In this document: piece by piece, positions 37,467 to 47,298 of the stretch
Numbering within the stretch: position 1 is the first letter of the stretch
Layout of the letters: the number at the start of each line of letters is the position of its first letter
Origin: Phyllobacterium phragmitis
GTDB lineage: Bacteria; Pseudomonadota; Alphaproteobacteria; Rhizobiales; Rhizobiaceae
Reading direction: 5' to 3'
DNA length: 64,000 nt
Assembly: GCF_002980495.1 (NCBI RefSeq)
Contig: NZ_PVBR01000002.1
Coordinates: forward strand, 335,483-399,482
The notes under the pieces: model-generated
Told to the model about the DNA's origin: nothing
The model's database searches: none
The model's input: the letters and a program-made list of their open reading frames with translations, nothing else
Position numbers and translations under genes: made by a program

Positions 37467-37542
37467 CTTTCCTCCTTGTTGTCGCAAAAATCCCGAAACC
37501 CGTGACACAATCGAAGGAACTCCCCTCGGCATCACGCTGATC

Positions 37543-38421
37543 GTGACCTCGGTCTTCATGCTCGCCTTCGGCGATGCGGTCGTTAAGCAGAGCAGTGCCG
37601 ACTTTTCACTGTGGCAGCTTTTTGTCGCACGAGGATTGATCACCGTTCCCCTGCTCTTTGGTGTTGCCAGAATCCTGGCCCCAGCTTCGACACTATGGCC
37701 GAAGGCCGTTGGTTGGGTCTTTGTCCGCAGCATACTGATCGTGCTGATGTGGATTGCCTATTACGCCGCGCTCCCGTTCATGAGCCTGTCGGTGGCAGCA
37801 ACGGCACTCTACACGACGCCATTGTTTATCGCTCTCTTCTCCGCCGCCCTCATTCGGGAACCTGTCGGCGCCCGAAGGTGGTTGGGAATCCTGCTGGGCT
37901 TTATTGGTGTGCTCGTCATTCTGCGCCCGGCGGCCGATGCCTTCTCCGCAGTTGCGCTGCTACCGATCCTTGCTGCCATCTTCTATGCGCTCGCAGCGGT
38001 CATAACCCGAAGCAAATGCTCGGATGAGAACGCCTTGAGCGTAGCTATGAGCCTGAACCTGTGCCTCGTCATGTCGGGTGCTCTCGGCGTCGGAGGTATT
38101 ATGTTCGTTCCGGCCGCTGGCAACCTGGCTTTTCCGTTCCTGCAAAGTCCGTGGACGGCGATGAACAATGGGACGTGGGCAATCATTGTGCTGCTGGGCA
38201 TATTGCTGGTTGCCGAAAGCATTGGGGTAGCAAAGGCCTATCAGATCGCGCCGGCCGCGATCATCGGAACATTTGATTACAGCTATCTGGTGTTCGCCGT
38301 ATTTTGGAGCTTCGTGTTTTTTGCTGATGCTCCGGACATACTCACGGTGCTGGGAATTGGCTTTATCCTCGTGGCTGGATGGCTTGTCGTATGGAACTCG
38401 CCCCTCAAACAAGCATATTGA
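37543..38421 (+). CDS. EamA/DMT-family transporter (5' end unclear)
   Basis: About ten membrane helices with two EamA repeats, including VVKQSSADFSLWQLFVARGLI and ALYTTPLFIALFSAALIREPVG, identify a drug/metabolite exporter. Conserved-looking sequence continues upstream (TPLGITLIV...) to about 37500, but no in-frame ATG exists there. The GTG at 37543 is the first acceptable start, while the next ATG upstream would lie inside the opposite-strand GNAT gene. The start may have been lost or shifted: a GTG near 37502 in another frame would open MTQSKELP. It is possibly inactive. Confidence 0.7.
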   Translation: MTSVFMLAFGDAVVKQSSADFSLWQLFVARGLITVPLLFGVARILAPASTLWPKAVGWVFVRSILIVLMWIAYYAALPFMSLSVAATALYTTPLFIALFSAALIREPVGARRWLGILLGFIGVLVILRPAADAFSAVALLPILAAIFYALAAVITRSKCSDENALSVAMSLNLCLVMSGALGVGGIMFVPAAGNLAFPFLQSPWTAMNNGTWAIIVLLGILLVAESIGVAKAYQIAPAAIIGTFDYSYLVFAVFWSFVFFADAPDILTVLGIGFILVAGWLVVWNSPLKQAY

Positions 38422-38658
38422 TAGTGTCTCTGAGATCGAAGGGGAATGAAATATAGCCATTTTTGGCGGAGCCGTCGTGCGCGGTGGCGTTCTCCAAACT
38501 GCGAAGCGGGCGGACTGTCTTGGGCTGGTATTGACCTGCTTGTCGGCACCGCTGGATCAGCGCTGCGCATGCGGCGCCCCGATGGCGCAGGACGCATGTT
38601 GTGACAAAGCGCGATGCGATGTTTAGTTCTGGGCGAGAACAATCGGAATGGACAACTA

Positions 38659-39504
38659 TTACCTTCGCCGCACCAGCACTGGGTCAGAGCCTTGATCGCC
38701 CGCAGGGCGTGCAAAGTACTCGCTCGGTGATCTTCCAAGAGAACGGCGGAACATCGCAGAAAAGGCGCTTGGACTGTCATAGCCGCAAGCGAGGGCAACA
38801 TTCAAAATCGATTGCCCATCCGCCAGTAATGACAGCGCACCCAACAAACGTGCCTGCTGTCGCCAGTGGGCAAAACTCATCCCAGTCTCGCGCTTGAACA
38901 GCCGCATGAAGCTCGATCGACTCATATGAAGCGCGCTGGCGGCTTCCTCCAGAGAGACGGCGCGGACTGGGTCACTCTGTATCCATTCGCAGAGGCGCGC
39001 GAGTTGGGCGTGTTGGGGAGTCGGCAGGTTGAGCGGCTCGACGGGCGGGAATGACAATTCCAGCAGCAGCAGCAGCGTGACGACGCGCCCCAAATCCGCG
39101 CTTCCTGGCCTTTCCGCGAGCGCGGCGAGCCGCAGAATCAACTCGCGCAACAATGGCCTCACCTCCACCACCGCGCAGACGCCGGGTAGCCCCTTCACGT
39201 CAGCCGGATCGATCAGCAATGCGCGAAACTGCACCGTGGCGTGGCTTTTCGTCTCGTGCCCTATGCCCGCTGGAACCCAAACTGCCCGGCTCGGTGGCAC
39301 GACCCATGTGCCGTCTGTCGTTGTGACGGAAACAACGCCGCTGATTGCGTAAATGAGCTGCGCCTGCTCGTGCGTATGGCGCCCGCTGGCGAAGCAGTGC
39401 GCGTCTTGGCTAACGACGACGATCCGATCACTGGCGGTTTGCTCCGGCATTTCCAATTTGACCCTTTTGCGACGATGAATGTCACTTGCGCGTGAGAGTA
39501 TCAT
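38659..39504 (-). CDS. AraC-family transcriptional regulator
   Basis: The 281 residues have an N-terminal cupin-like sensor (HTHEQAQLIYAISGVVSV and PPSRAVWVPAGIGHE). The C-terminal double helix-turn-helix has LEEAASALHMSRSSFMRLFKRE and ILNVALACGYDSPSAFSAMFRR. It is of the type that controls neighbouring exporters and enzymes. It lies tail-to-tail with the EamA transporter, which it may regulate, and divergent from leuA. Confidence 0.88.
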   Translation of the reverse strand: MILSRASDIHRRKRVKLEMPEQTASDRIVVVSQDAHCFASGRHTHEQAQLIYAISGVVSVTTTDGTWVVPPSRAVWVPAGIGHETKSHATVQFRALLIDPADVKGLPGVCAVVEVRPLLRELILRLAALAERPGSADLGRVVTLLLLLELSFPPVEPLNLPTPQHAQLARLCEWIQSDPVRAVSLEEAASALHMSRSSFMRLFKRETGMSFAHWRQQARLLGALSLLADGQSILNVALACGYDSPSAFSAMFRRSLGRSPSEYFARPAGDQGSDPVLVRRR

Positions 39505-39782
39505 TCTTGCCGGAGATATGGTAGCGCCAGTCCACTTAGGTTTTGTGTCTTACCGTGTTTACCATCGCCCTCCTCACCAGCCATCAAGTCCAGCCGCGTT
39601 TCGCGGCGTGGACGGCTATTGAGGTGTCCGAGGCGAGCATCTGCGCCCGGTTCGATACTCAGCGGGGTCAACTCCTTTCCGTAGCGCTGCGACTTACAGG
39701 CGGTCGCCAGGACTGACGGCATCCTGGTGGCCGTATGCAGCCGTGCTCGTTTTCTCCTTTTCGCGTACAACGGAAATCACAC

Positions 39783-41447
39783 ATGTTGAAAAATCCAGAA
39801 ACCAAATACCGTCCCTTCAACGCGCCCATTGATCTGCCGGATCGGCAATGGCCCTCACGGCGTCTGACGGCGGCGCCACGCTGGCTGTCCACCGATCTGC
39901 GCGACGGCAACCAGGCTCTGGCCAATCCGATGGGATCGGAACACAAGCAGCGCTTCTACGACATGCTGGTCGCGATCGGCTTCAAGGAAATCGAGGTAGC
40001 CTTTCCCTCGGCATCGCAGACCGAATTCGACTTCGTTCGCCGGTTGATTGGCGAGGACAGAATTCCAGATGATGTGACGATTCAGGTTCTGACCCAATCG
40101 CGGACTGACCTGATCGCCCGGACATTCGAATCGCTGGAAAGCGCCCACCGCGCCATCGTGCATCTGTATAATGCCACGGCGCCACTGTTCCGGCGTGTGG
40201 TCTTCGGCATGGAGCAACATGAAATCGTTGACTTGGCGGTCACAGGCGTCACGGCGATGCTCAAAGAGAGCCTAAAACGCCCTGAGACTGCCTGGACTTT
40301 CGAGTATTCGCCCGAGACCTTCTGTTTCACGGAACCCGACTTCGCGCTCGAAATCTGCGAGCGTGTGCTCGATGTGTGGCGGCCTACACCGGAACGGCCG
40401 GCAATTCTGAACCTGCCGGCGACGGTCGAAGTCGCGATGCCCAACGTCTATGCTGATCAGATCGAATGGTTCTGCCGCCACATCTCACGGCGGGATGCGG
40501 TCGTCATCAGCGTTCATCCCCACAATGATCGTGGCACCGGAGTCGCAGCAGCCGAGCAGGCGCTGCTTGCCGGCGCGGATCGCGTAGAGGGCTGCCTGTT
40601 CGGCAATGGCGAACGAACCGGAAACGTGGACCTCGTGACCTTGGCGCTGAACTTCTACACGCAGGGGATTGATCCCGGCCTGTCCTTCCCGGCGATGCGC
40701 CAGGTTGTGGAAACTGTCGAGCATTGTAACGGAATCCCTGTTCATCCCAGGCATCCCTATGCTGGAGAACTGGTGCATACGGCCTTTTCCGGCTCGCATC
40801 AGGACGCCATCCGCAAGGGTTTCGCCGCGCATGAACAGTGTAACGATGGTATATGGGAGATGCCGTATCTGCCGATAGACCCGGTGGACATCGGCGAGAC
40901 CTACGAGGCGGTCATCCGTGTCAACAGCCAGTCCGGCAAGGGCGGCGTCGCCTGGGTGATGGAGCAGGATCGGGGCCTGAAACTGCCCAAGCGTTTGCAG
41001 GCGGATTTCAGCGCCCATGTGCAGAAGCTGGCCGACGATATCGGACGTGAACTCGACGCCGCTGACATTTGGCACTGCTTTGAGAACTGCTATTTGCCAC
41101 GTCCGACCGACCGGTTTGTGCTCATGGATTACGAGGAGACTGGTCGGGCGGGTCAGCGGCTGTTCGTAGGCCGCATCGCTATCGACGGTGAGGTCTGCTC
41201 TCTTTCAGGGCGAGGCAATGGCCTGATCTCCAGGGTCGTGGCTGCACTCGAAGAAGCGGGAGGTCCCTTGGTGGACATTGCGGACTACCAGGAACATGCC
41301 ATCGGTCACGGCGCGAGCGCGCAAGCCGCAGCCTATGTCGAATGCCGCACAACAGATGGCCGAACGGTGTTCGGCGCGGCCATTGATCCCGATGTTGCCA
41401 CGGCATCCGTCCGGGCGCTCTTGAGCGCCGCCAATAACGTGGGATAG
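39783..41447 (+). CDS. leuA: 2-isopropylmalate synthase
   Basis: The start at 39783 gives 554 residues and the common opening MLKNPETKYRPFNAPIDLPD. The catalytic TIM barrel shows DLRDGNQALANPM (metal ligand Asp) and HPHNDRGTGVAAAEQALLAGAD. The C-terminal LeuA allosteric domain follows (about 430-554). It condenses acetyl-CoA with 2-oxoisovalerate as the first leucine step, and length and motifs are intact. About 280 bases upstream contain a small GCCGCG/CGCGGC hairpin but no clear leucine leader peptide. Confidence 0.94.
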   Translation: MLKNPETKYRPFNAPIDLPDRQWPSRRLTAAPRWLSTDLRDGNQALANPMGSEHKQRFYDMLVAIGFKEIEVAFPSASQTEFDFVRRLIGEDRIPDDVTIQVLTQSRTDLIARTFESLESAHRAIVHLYNATAPLFRRVVFGMEQHEIVDLAVTGVTAMLKESLKRPETAWTFEYSPETFCFTEPDFALEICERVLDVWRPTPERPAILNLPATVEVAMPNVYADQIEWFCRHISRRDAVVISVHPHNDRGTGVAAAEQALLAGADRVEGCLFGNGERTGNVDLVTLALNFYTQGIDPGLSFPAMRQVVETVEHCNGIPVHPRHPYAGELVHTAFSGSHQDAIRKGFAAHEQCNDGIWEMPYLPIDPVDIGETYEAVIRVNSQSGKGGVAWVMEQDRGLKLPKRLQADFSAHVQKLADDIGRELDAADIWHCFENCYLPRPTDRFVLMDYEETGRAGQRLFVGRIAIDGEVCSLSGRGNGLISRVVAALEEAGGPLVDIADYQEHAIGHGASAQAAAYVECRTTDGRTVFGAAIDPDVATASVRALLSAANNVG

Positions 41448-41496
41448 GGCATTGAGCCTCAGCTGAAGAAAGCAACGCAAGAGAAAAGAACTCGCT

Positions 41497-41961
41497 ATGG
41501 ATATGGTAGAAAAAGTACGGCAGGCACTGCTCGCGTTTGGACATGAAGACAGCATTGCTGAATTCCCGGCAGGCACACATAGCGCTGCCGATGCGGCGGC
41601 GGCAGTCGGCTGCTCCGTCGCGCAGATTGCCAAGTCGATCGTGTTCCGGGCCGGTGACAATGTCATTCTGGTAATCGCTTCCGGCGCTCACCACATCGAC
41701 CGGAACAAGGTTTCGTCCGTGATTGGCCAACCCGTAAAGTCCGCCGATGCTGCATGGGTGCAGAGCAAGACAGGATTTGCCATAGGTGGCGTCGCCCCCG
41801 TCGGCCATGACTGTCAGGTCACCACCATCATCGATAGCGAGTTGCTTTCGCTCGATCCGCTTTGGGCTGCGGCGGGGTCTCCAGTGCACGCATTTCGGAC
41901 GACGGCGGAGCAACTGATCCAGCTCACCAACGGCGGGGTGGCTGAGGTGCGTCAGGCTTGA
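41497..41961 (+). CDS. YbaK/ProX-type aminoacyl-tRNA deacylase
   Basis: The 154-residue protein has the YbaK fold: AQIAKSIVFRAGDNVILVIASG with the conserved Lys, and TGFAIGGVAPVGHD, the Gly-rich Gly-Gly-x-x-P-x-G motif of INS/YbaK editing domains. Such enzymes clear mischarged Cys-tRNA(Pro) or Ala-tRNA(Pro). It starts 49 bases after leuA, likely in the same transcript. Confidence 0.88.
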   Translation: MDMVEKVRQALLAFGHEDSIAEFPAGTHSAADAAAAVGCSVAQIAKSIVFRAGDNVILVIASGAHHIDRNKVSSVIGQPVKSADAAWVQSKTGFAIGGVAPVGHDCQVTTIIDSELLSLDPLWAAAGSPVHAFRTTAEQLIQLTNGGVAEVRQA

Positions 41962-42203
41962 TTTCCGGCTAGCCTCGCGTGTTCGCCTCAACTTCTGCTC
42001 TCGAGATTCCGGTTTAACCGGTCCGCGCCGATTGACAGCTCAAGCCAAAATATGACAGCAGGGCCGGCTTCTTCTCAAAAAAACTGTGGCTTTTCCGGCA
42101 CACAGAACGAGCTATTTTTAGTACCTCCAACGCCGGTTCTTCGCCACGGTTTACCCCCTGACGCTTCCACTAGCATTTACCGCTTCCCGATTTTCGGCAA
42201 CAA

Positions 42204-42236
42204 AAAGCCCGCTAAGTCGTTGACTTAGCGGGCTTT
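42204..42236. terminator. Strong 15-bp stem terminator
   Basis: AAAGCCCGCTAAGTC and its exact complement close on a three-base loop, and the arms end in A and T runs. The stem is followed by TTTAATTT on the plus strand and by A-to-T runs on the other, so it could act in both directions. It could serve leuA/ybaK. Confidence 0.75.
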
Positions 42237-42239
42237 AAT

Positions 42240-42277
42240 TTGGTTGCAGGGGCGCGCAAATACCGATGCCGACATTC
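42240..42277. repeat. 38-bp dispersed repeat, copy 2 (partner at 28218-28255)
   Basis: It has the same direction and 31 of 38 identical positions as copy 1, and abuts the terminator directly. Together the two copies frame the 28.2-42.3 kb segment. Confidence 0.6.
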
Positions 42278-42503
42278 GCTTTCAGTGCCTGTGTGACGCT
42301 TTGGCCCCCCAGCATACCTAATTGGGGCTTGCCGCAGCTCAAATCAGATACATAGGCTGGGCATCATCGACTTGCACACAATGAAACCGGCAAGGAGCCG
42401 CAGCGATGTCCGACAGCAATTTTGTGGCCACGCTGCAGGAATGCGGAGCCCTGCCACGTGGAAGTTCGGATGTTTTGTTAAGCGCTCTCATGACGCCACC
42501 GCT

Positions 42504-42533
42504 TTTCGTCGGCCATATAGGTGGCCGACGAAA
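42504..42533. repeat. Perfect 11-bp inverted repeat behind the permease gene
   Basis: TTTCGTCGGCC pairs with GGCCGACGAAA over an eight-base loop, 46 bases after the permease stop. It probably forms the 3' hairpin of the aspA-etfBA-permease transcript, although a T-run is lacking. Confidence 0.5.
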
Positions 42534-42578
42534 TTGCCAGAACGATCATCGAAGCGTCAAGGCCCACGTCTTCGGCCA

Positions 42579-43997
42579 TCAACCTTCGGCCGACGTCGAA
42601 ACGTCAATATGGCGATCCGCTGGTTCGGGCTCGAAGAGACCCTTTTTCATGACGAACCTCACCCAGATCGCGGCCAGGACGGCGCCGGCCAAAAGCGTGC
42701 CGCCCGCCACCGAGAACACCGTCTTGGTGAGTTCAGGCGACGGAGATGCCTTGTAAATGGCATAGAGCATCCCGGCAATGCCGACGATCTGCGGGAGCGG
42801 ATAGAGTGGCGTTTTGAAGGGCCGGGCAATTTGCGGATAGCGTCGCCGCAGAACGATGACATCGATATGGGCGATGATATAGGCGATGAGCCATGCGATG
42901 GCGGCTCCGACAAGCAGCAGCAGGATCGCGTCGGCTTTTACACCGTAGACGAGGATCGGCAGCGCCGTGACGAGCGCCACCAGGATGATCGCCACCCAAG
43001 GGGTACCGTATCGGGGGTGGAGCTTGCCAAACATTGCGAAGGTCTGGCCGTTCTGCGCCATGCCATAGATCATGCGCGGAACCGCCGCCAGCGAGGTGTT
43101 GACCGTGCTGCACGTGGCCGTGAAGGCGGCAACGGTCAGGAATATCAGCCCGGTCTTCCCCAGCACGGCCTCGACATAGGCATAGTGCGGGAGCGGCGAG
43201 GATGCCAGCGTTGCCGTCGGCACATAACGCAGCGCGCCCCAGCAATAGAGCAGATACATGACCATGATCACCGTGGCACCCGTGATCATGGCGCGCGGAA
43301 TGGTCCGGACCGGATCCCGCGTCTCCTTGACGAGAGGACAGGAAAATTCGAGTCCGACAAAGCCCCAGATGGCGACCGCAAGCAGGGCAAGCATGCCGCC
43401 ACTGAACGGTCCGACGCTCTCGGTCACCAAATCCACCGGTCGCGGCATGCCGACGCCGGTGAGCGCGATGATGCCGAGCAGTGTGATGGTAATCACCATG
43501 ATGAAGGAGAGCGCGGACTGCACCGTGGCGAAGACGTCAATGCCCATGATGTTGAACACCGTGAACAGGGCAAGCAAGCCCAGAAGCACCAAGCCGGGCG
43601 GCAGTTGAAGCCCCGTGATTTCCACCAGCATCAGTTCGATCAGAACCAACTCGGCGGAAAGCGCAAACATGGCGACGACGAGATAGCCGGAGAACACGGC
43701 AACGATCGCGGGAAAGTTCCCGATCGCCACCTCGGTGAAGGTGGCTAGACTGCCGGGGCTGCGGAACATCAGCGTCAGCTCCGAAAAGGAGAAGACGTAG
43801 GTCAGCGCCAGCACATAAGCCAGCAAGATCGTCATCAGGAAGCCATAGCCCCCGAAACCCGCGCCCTGCAGCATGATCACCATCACGCCTTGCGAGACGA
43901 CGAGCCCGACACAGACCGCAAGCTGCGACCAGAAGCCGAGCGATCCCTTGAGATGGCCGGCATTTTCGGCCGGCCCGGTATCATTGATCAATTCCAT
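42579..43997 (-). CDS. APC-family amino acid/amine permease
   Basis: The 472-residue protein has 12 predicted membrane helices. It shows the APC consensus around QGVMVIMLQGAGFGGYGF in helix 1, IWGFVGLEFSCPLVKETRDPVRTIPRA near 215 and TCSTVNTSLAAVPRMIYGMAQNG near 295. It is a secondary transporter for an amino acid or polyamine-like compound. It is last in the minus-strand run aspA-etfB-etfA, 72 bases after etfA. Its substrate is likely connected with the amine oxidation genes beyond. Confidence 0.85.
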   Translation of the reverse strand: MELINDTGPAENAGHLKGSLGFWSQLAVCVGLVVSQGVMVIMLQGAGFGGYGFLMTILLAYVLALTYVFSFSELTLMFRSPGSLATFTEVAIGNFPAIVAVFSGYLVVAMFALSAELVLIELMLVEITGLQLPPGLVLLGLLALFTVFNIMGIDVFATVQSALSFIMVITITLLGIIALTGVGMPRPVDLVTESVGPFSGGMLALLAVAIWGFVGLEFSCPLVKETRDPVRTIPRAMITGATVIMVMYLLYCWGALRYVPTATLASSPLPHYAYVEAVLGKTGLIFLTVAAFTATCSTVNTSLAAVPRMIYGMAQNGQTFAMFGKLHPRYGTPWVAIILVALVTALPILVYGVKADAILLLLVGAAIAWLIAYIIAHIDVIVLRRRYPQIARPFKTPLYPLPQIVGIAGMLYAIYKASPSPELTKTVFSVAGGTLLAGAVLAAIWVRFVMKKGLFEPEPADRHIDVSTSAEG

Positions 43998-44069
43998 TTT
44001 CGTTCCCCTTTTGTATATAGACGGGCATCGGATCGAGGATGAATGCCTGTCAACCGATACGCATTTCCA

Positions 44070-45002
44070 TCATTCCAACTGCTTCTCCAGATCAGGAACC
44101 ACCTCGAACAGGTCACCGACGATGCCATAATCGGCAACCTGGAAGATCGGCGCTTGCTCGTCCTTGTTGATGGCGACGATCACCTTGGAATCCTTCATGC
44201 CGGCGAGATGCTGGATCGCGCCGGAAATACCGCAGGCGATATAGAGATCGGGGGCGACGACTTTGCCCGTCTGCCCGACCTGCCAGTCGTTCGGCGCATA
44301 ACCGGCATCGACAGCGGCGCGTGAGGCGCCCACAGCCGCCCCTAGCTTGTCGGCGACGGGCAGGATCACTTCCCTGAACTTCTCCGAGGAGCCGAGCGCG
44401 CGGCCGCCCGAGATGATGATCCTGGCCGAGGTCAGTTCAGGGCGGTCGCTGGCGGCGATCCTGTTCTCGACAAAGGTTGAAAGTCCCGGATCGGCAGCCG
44501 CCTCGATCCTTTCCACCGGCACTGACTCGCCTTCACCGGCGGGCTGGAATGCCGAGGTGCGCACCGTGATCACGTGCTTGACGTCGGTCGATTCCACCGT
44601 CTCGATGGCGTTGCCCGCATAGACCGGGCGCTTGAAGGCGACGGCATTCACGACCTCGATCACATCGGAAACCTGCATCACGTCGAGGAAGGCGGCCACG
44701 CGCGGCATCACATTCTTGCCGGTGGTCGTCGCCGCCGCCACGAAGCTATCGTAGCCATCGGCAAGCGTCCGGATGGTTGCGGCCAGCGGCTCGGCGAGTT
44801 GCTCCTTCAGGGCCACACTTTCGGCAAGCAGCACCTTGCGCACGCCGGCGAGCTTCGCTGCGGCGTCCGCCACCGCCTGTGCGCCCTCGCCCGCCACGAG
44901 GATATCGACCTTGCCCCCGATCTTCTTCGCCGCCGAAAGGGCCTTTGCCGTCTGGTCAGAGAGCAACTGATTGTCGTGCTCTGCAATGAGGAGGATTGTC
45001 AT
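44070..45002 (-). CDS. etfA: Electron transfer flavoprotein alpha subunit
   Basis: The 310 residues end with the FAD-binding signature of Etf[31 protein letters not shown] and [20 protein letters not shown]. The N-terminal part, [21 protein letters not shown], is also typical. EtfAB accepts electrons from flavin dehydrogenases and passes them to the ubiquinone pool through ETF-QO. It follows etfB closely. A trimethylamine-dehydrogenase-like gene sits 13 kb away in the same region, so this copy may be dedicated to amine oxidation. Confidence 0.93.
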   Translation of the reverse strand: MTILLIAEHDNQLLSDQTAKALSAAKKIGGKVDILVAGEGAQAVADAAAKLAGVRKVLLAESVALKEQLAEPLAATIRTLADGYDSFVAAATTTGKNVMPRVAAFLDVMQVSDVIEVVNAVAFKRPVYAGNAIETVESTDVKHVITVRTSAFQPAGEGESVPVERIEAAADPGLSTFVENRIAASDRPELTSARIIISGGRALGSSEKFREVILPVADKLGAAVGASRAAVDAGYAPNDWQVGQTGKVVAPDLYIACGISGAIQHLAGMKDSKVIVAINKDEQAPIFQVADYGIVGDLFEVVPDLEKQLE

Positions 45003-45026
45003 GGTTCTGTCCTTCCTGTCGCGCGA

Positions 45027-45776
45027 TTACAACACGCCGGCTTCGTTCTTGAGCCGGCCGACGAGCTCGGCCACGAAGGCGATCTTGATGCCGGCCTTGC
45101 GTTGGGCCGGCTCCTCGGTCTTAAGCACCCTGAGCCGTGTCTTCACCTCGACGCCGTAGTCCGCCGGGCTCTTTTCATCGAGCGGCTTCTTCTTGGCTTT
45201 CATGATGCTGGGAAGCGAGGCATAGCGCGGCTGGTTAAGCCTCAGATCGGCCGTCACGATTGCCGGCAGCTTCAGTTCCACAACCTGCAGACCGCCGTCC
45301 ACCTCGCGCGTGACTGTCGCTTTGCCTTCACCGATCTCCACCTTGGAAGCGAAGGTGCCCTGTGCCCAACCCAGAAGGGCAGCAAGCATCTGCCCGGTCT
45401 GGTTGGCATCGTCGTCGATCGCCTGCTTGCCCAGCAGGAACAGGCCGGGCTTCTCCTGTGCCGCTACGCCCTTCAGGATCTTGGCCACGTCGAGAGGCTC
45501 GACGGCCGTGTCTACCTTCACCAGGATGGCACGGTCGGCGCCCATGGCGAGGGCTGTGCGCAGCGTTTCCTGCGCCTGCGCCGGACCGATCGAAACGGCC
45601 ACGATCTCCTCCGCCTTGCCGGCTTCCCTGAGCCGGATCGCCTCCTCAATCGCAATCTCATCGAACGGATTCATCGTCATCTTGACATTGGCAAGCTCGA
45701 CGCCGGTGCCGTCCGCCTTCACGCGCGGCTTGATGTTCGCGTCTATGACCCGCTTTACAGGCACGATCAACTTCAT
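45027..45776 (-). CDS. etfB: Electron transfer flavoprotein beta subunit
   Basis: The 249-residue protein begins [20 protein letters not shown] and contains [18 protein letters not shown] and the EtfB signature [23 protein letters not shown]. It binds AMP and forms the dimer with EtfA. It lies between aspA and etfA, in one transcript by spacing. Confidence 0.93.
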   Translation of the reverse strand: MKLIVPVKRVIDANIKPRVKADGTGVELANVKMTMNPFDEIAIEEAIRLREAGKAEEIVAVSIGPAQAQETLRTALAMGADRAILVKVDTAVEPLDVAKILKGVAAQEKPGLFLLGKQAIDDDANQTGQMLAALLGWAQGTFASKVEIGEGKATVTREVDGGLQVVELKLPAIVTADLRLNQPRYASLPSIMKAKKKPLDEKSPADYGVEVKTRLRVLKTEEPAQRKAGIKIAFVAELVGRLKNEAGVL

Positions 45777-45873
45777 AGGCTGGTTTCCTCCAGGGATTCG
45801 GTCTCTATTTGCGTTTGGCCCGCTTCATCGCCCATATGCGAGAGGGCGTGAGTGGCAAGAAGAAGGAGGTGTT

Positions 45874-47298
45874 TCATGACGTCGTCCCGGCAGTGGGGCC
45901 GAGCATCGCCTGCGGAATGAGTGCGCGCTCGATTTCCTCATGCGTCATGACGCCGAGTTCAAGGGCAGTTTCGGCAATCGTTCGCCCGGCGGAGCTCGCA
46001 GCCTTGGCCACCGCTGCGGCCTTTTCATAACCAATATGCGGAACCAGGGCCGTGGCGAGCACTAAGCTGCCACGCAGCAATTCGTCACAACGCGCTACAT
46101 CCGGCTCGATTCCGCTGACACAGCGGTCGCCGAGAACGGCGAGCGAACGCGTCAGAATCCGCATGGACTCAAGCACGTTGAAGATCACCACCGGCTCCAT
46201 CGCGTTCAGTTGCAGCTGACCTGCCTCTGCCGCGATCGTGACCGTGAGATCATTTCCGATCACCTGGTAGGCGACCTGATTGACGACCTCCGGGATGACG
46301 GGGTTCACCTTTCCCGGCATGATCGATGATCCCGCCTGAACGGCAGGCAGACGAATCTCGCCAAATCCCGCACGCGGCCCGCTGCTTAGCAGCCGCAAAT
46401 CGTTGCAGATTTTCGAAATCTTCACGGCGATGCGCTTCAACACTCCCGAAAACGTCACAAAGGCCCCCAGATCGGACAACGCTTCCACGCGATTGCGCGC
46501 CTCGATCAGCGTGTATCCGGAGATTTCCGAGAGATATTTGACGGCCAGCGCCGCATATCCCGGCGGAGCATTGACACCGGTGCCCACTGCGGTGCCGCCA
46601 AGATTGACTTCCTTCAGAAGCTCTCCGAGCTGGATAACACGCTCCACATCCTCGTTGATCGTCGCGGCAAAGGACGCAAACTCCATACCCAGCGTGATGG
46701 GAACCGCGTCCTGCAACTGCGTTCGTCCGACCTTCATGATGCTGGAAAACGCGGCGGCCCGCTCCTCGAACGCCTGGCTCAAACGCCTCTGCTCCACGCA
46801 GAGCGGCTCGCATCTCTGGAGCGTCGCGAGGCGGATGGCAGTGGGATACACGTCGTTCGTTGATTGCGAACGGTTCACATGGTCGTTCGGATGGAGAAGA
46901 CCGTAATCGCCATAGGAGTGGCCAAGCTTTTTCAGCGCGAGGTTGGCGATCACTTCGTTGGCATTCATATTGGCCGATGTCCCGGCGCCGCCCTGGATCA
47001 TGTCTACGACGAAATGCTCATGATGCCGGCCCTGGATGATTTCGTCACAGACCTCAATGATGGATTGGGTAAGCTCGGGCGCCAGTACTCCGAGGACCCG
47101 GTTCGCCAGCGCCGCCGCTTTCTTGACCATCGCGAGAGCGCGCACCAACTCAGGGAAATGGCTCAGCCGCACATCGGTGATCGGGAAGTTCGTCAGCGCA
47201 CGGGCCGTGTGGATCCCGTAAACGGCATCGTGCGGCACGGGCAGGTCGCCGAGCGAATCCGTCTCGATCCGGAATGCACTTTCGGCCTGCACCCTCAT
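45874..47298 (-). CDS. aspA: Aspartate ammonia-lyase
   Basis: The start at 47298 has a GGGAGG ribosome site and gives 474 residues, the family length. The longer frame to 47472 adds an implausible Arg-rich N-terminus. It shows the fumarase/aspartase signature GSSIMPGKVNPV near 318, plus GGAGTSANMNANEVIAN and NVNLGGTAVGTG-like segments. It splits aspartate into fumarate and ammonia. Leading an operon with etfBA and a permease, it suggests that aspartate or a related amino acid is an end product of the pathway. Confidence 0.9.
   Translation of the reverse strand: MRVQAESAFRIETDSLGDLPVPHDAVYGIHTARALTNFPITDVRLSHFPELVRALAMVKKAAALANRVLGVLAPELTQSIIEVCDEIIQGRHHEHFVVDMIQGGAGTSANMNANEVIANLALKKLGHSYGDYGLLHPNDHVNRSQSTNDVYPTAIRLATLQRCEPLCVEQRRLSQAFEERAAAFSSIMKVGRTQLQDAVPITLGMEFASFAATINEDVERVIQLGELLKEVNLGGTAVGTGVNAPPGYAALAVKYLSEISGYTLIEARNRVEALSDLGAFVTFSGVLKRIAVKISKICNDLRLLSSGPRAGFGEIRLPAVQAGSSIMPGKVNPVIPEVVNQVAYQVIGNDLTVTIAAEAGQLQLNAMEPVVIFNVLESMRILTRSLAVLGDRCVSGIEPDVARCDELLRGSLVLATALVPHIGYEKAAAVAKAASSAGRTIAETALELGVMTHEEIERALIPQAMLGPTAGTTS

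Larger units (their letters stand above)
41962..42578. other. 617-base gap holding a terminator, the 38-bp repeat and a possible gene remnant
   Basis: Besides the terminator and repeat listed separately, an ATG at 42406 with a GGAG site reads MSDSNFVATLQECGALPR. Protein-like sequence then ends against the permease operon. It may be the first codons of a gene lost by deletion. No other coding sequence is convincing. Confidence 0.45.

Noticed and set aside
39505..39782. Leucine leader peptide/attenuator before leuA
   Set aside because: Only one small hairpin is visible, with no Leu-rich short reading frame.
42372..43748. 458-codon plus-strand frame
   Set aside because: It is the antisense of the APC permease, with very high Arg, His, Asp and Gly content and no motifs.
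44574..45851. 425-codon plus-strand frame across etfA and etfB
   Set aside because: It is a shadow of the two ETF genes, which carry strong family signatures on the minus strand.
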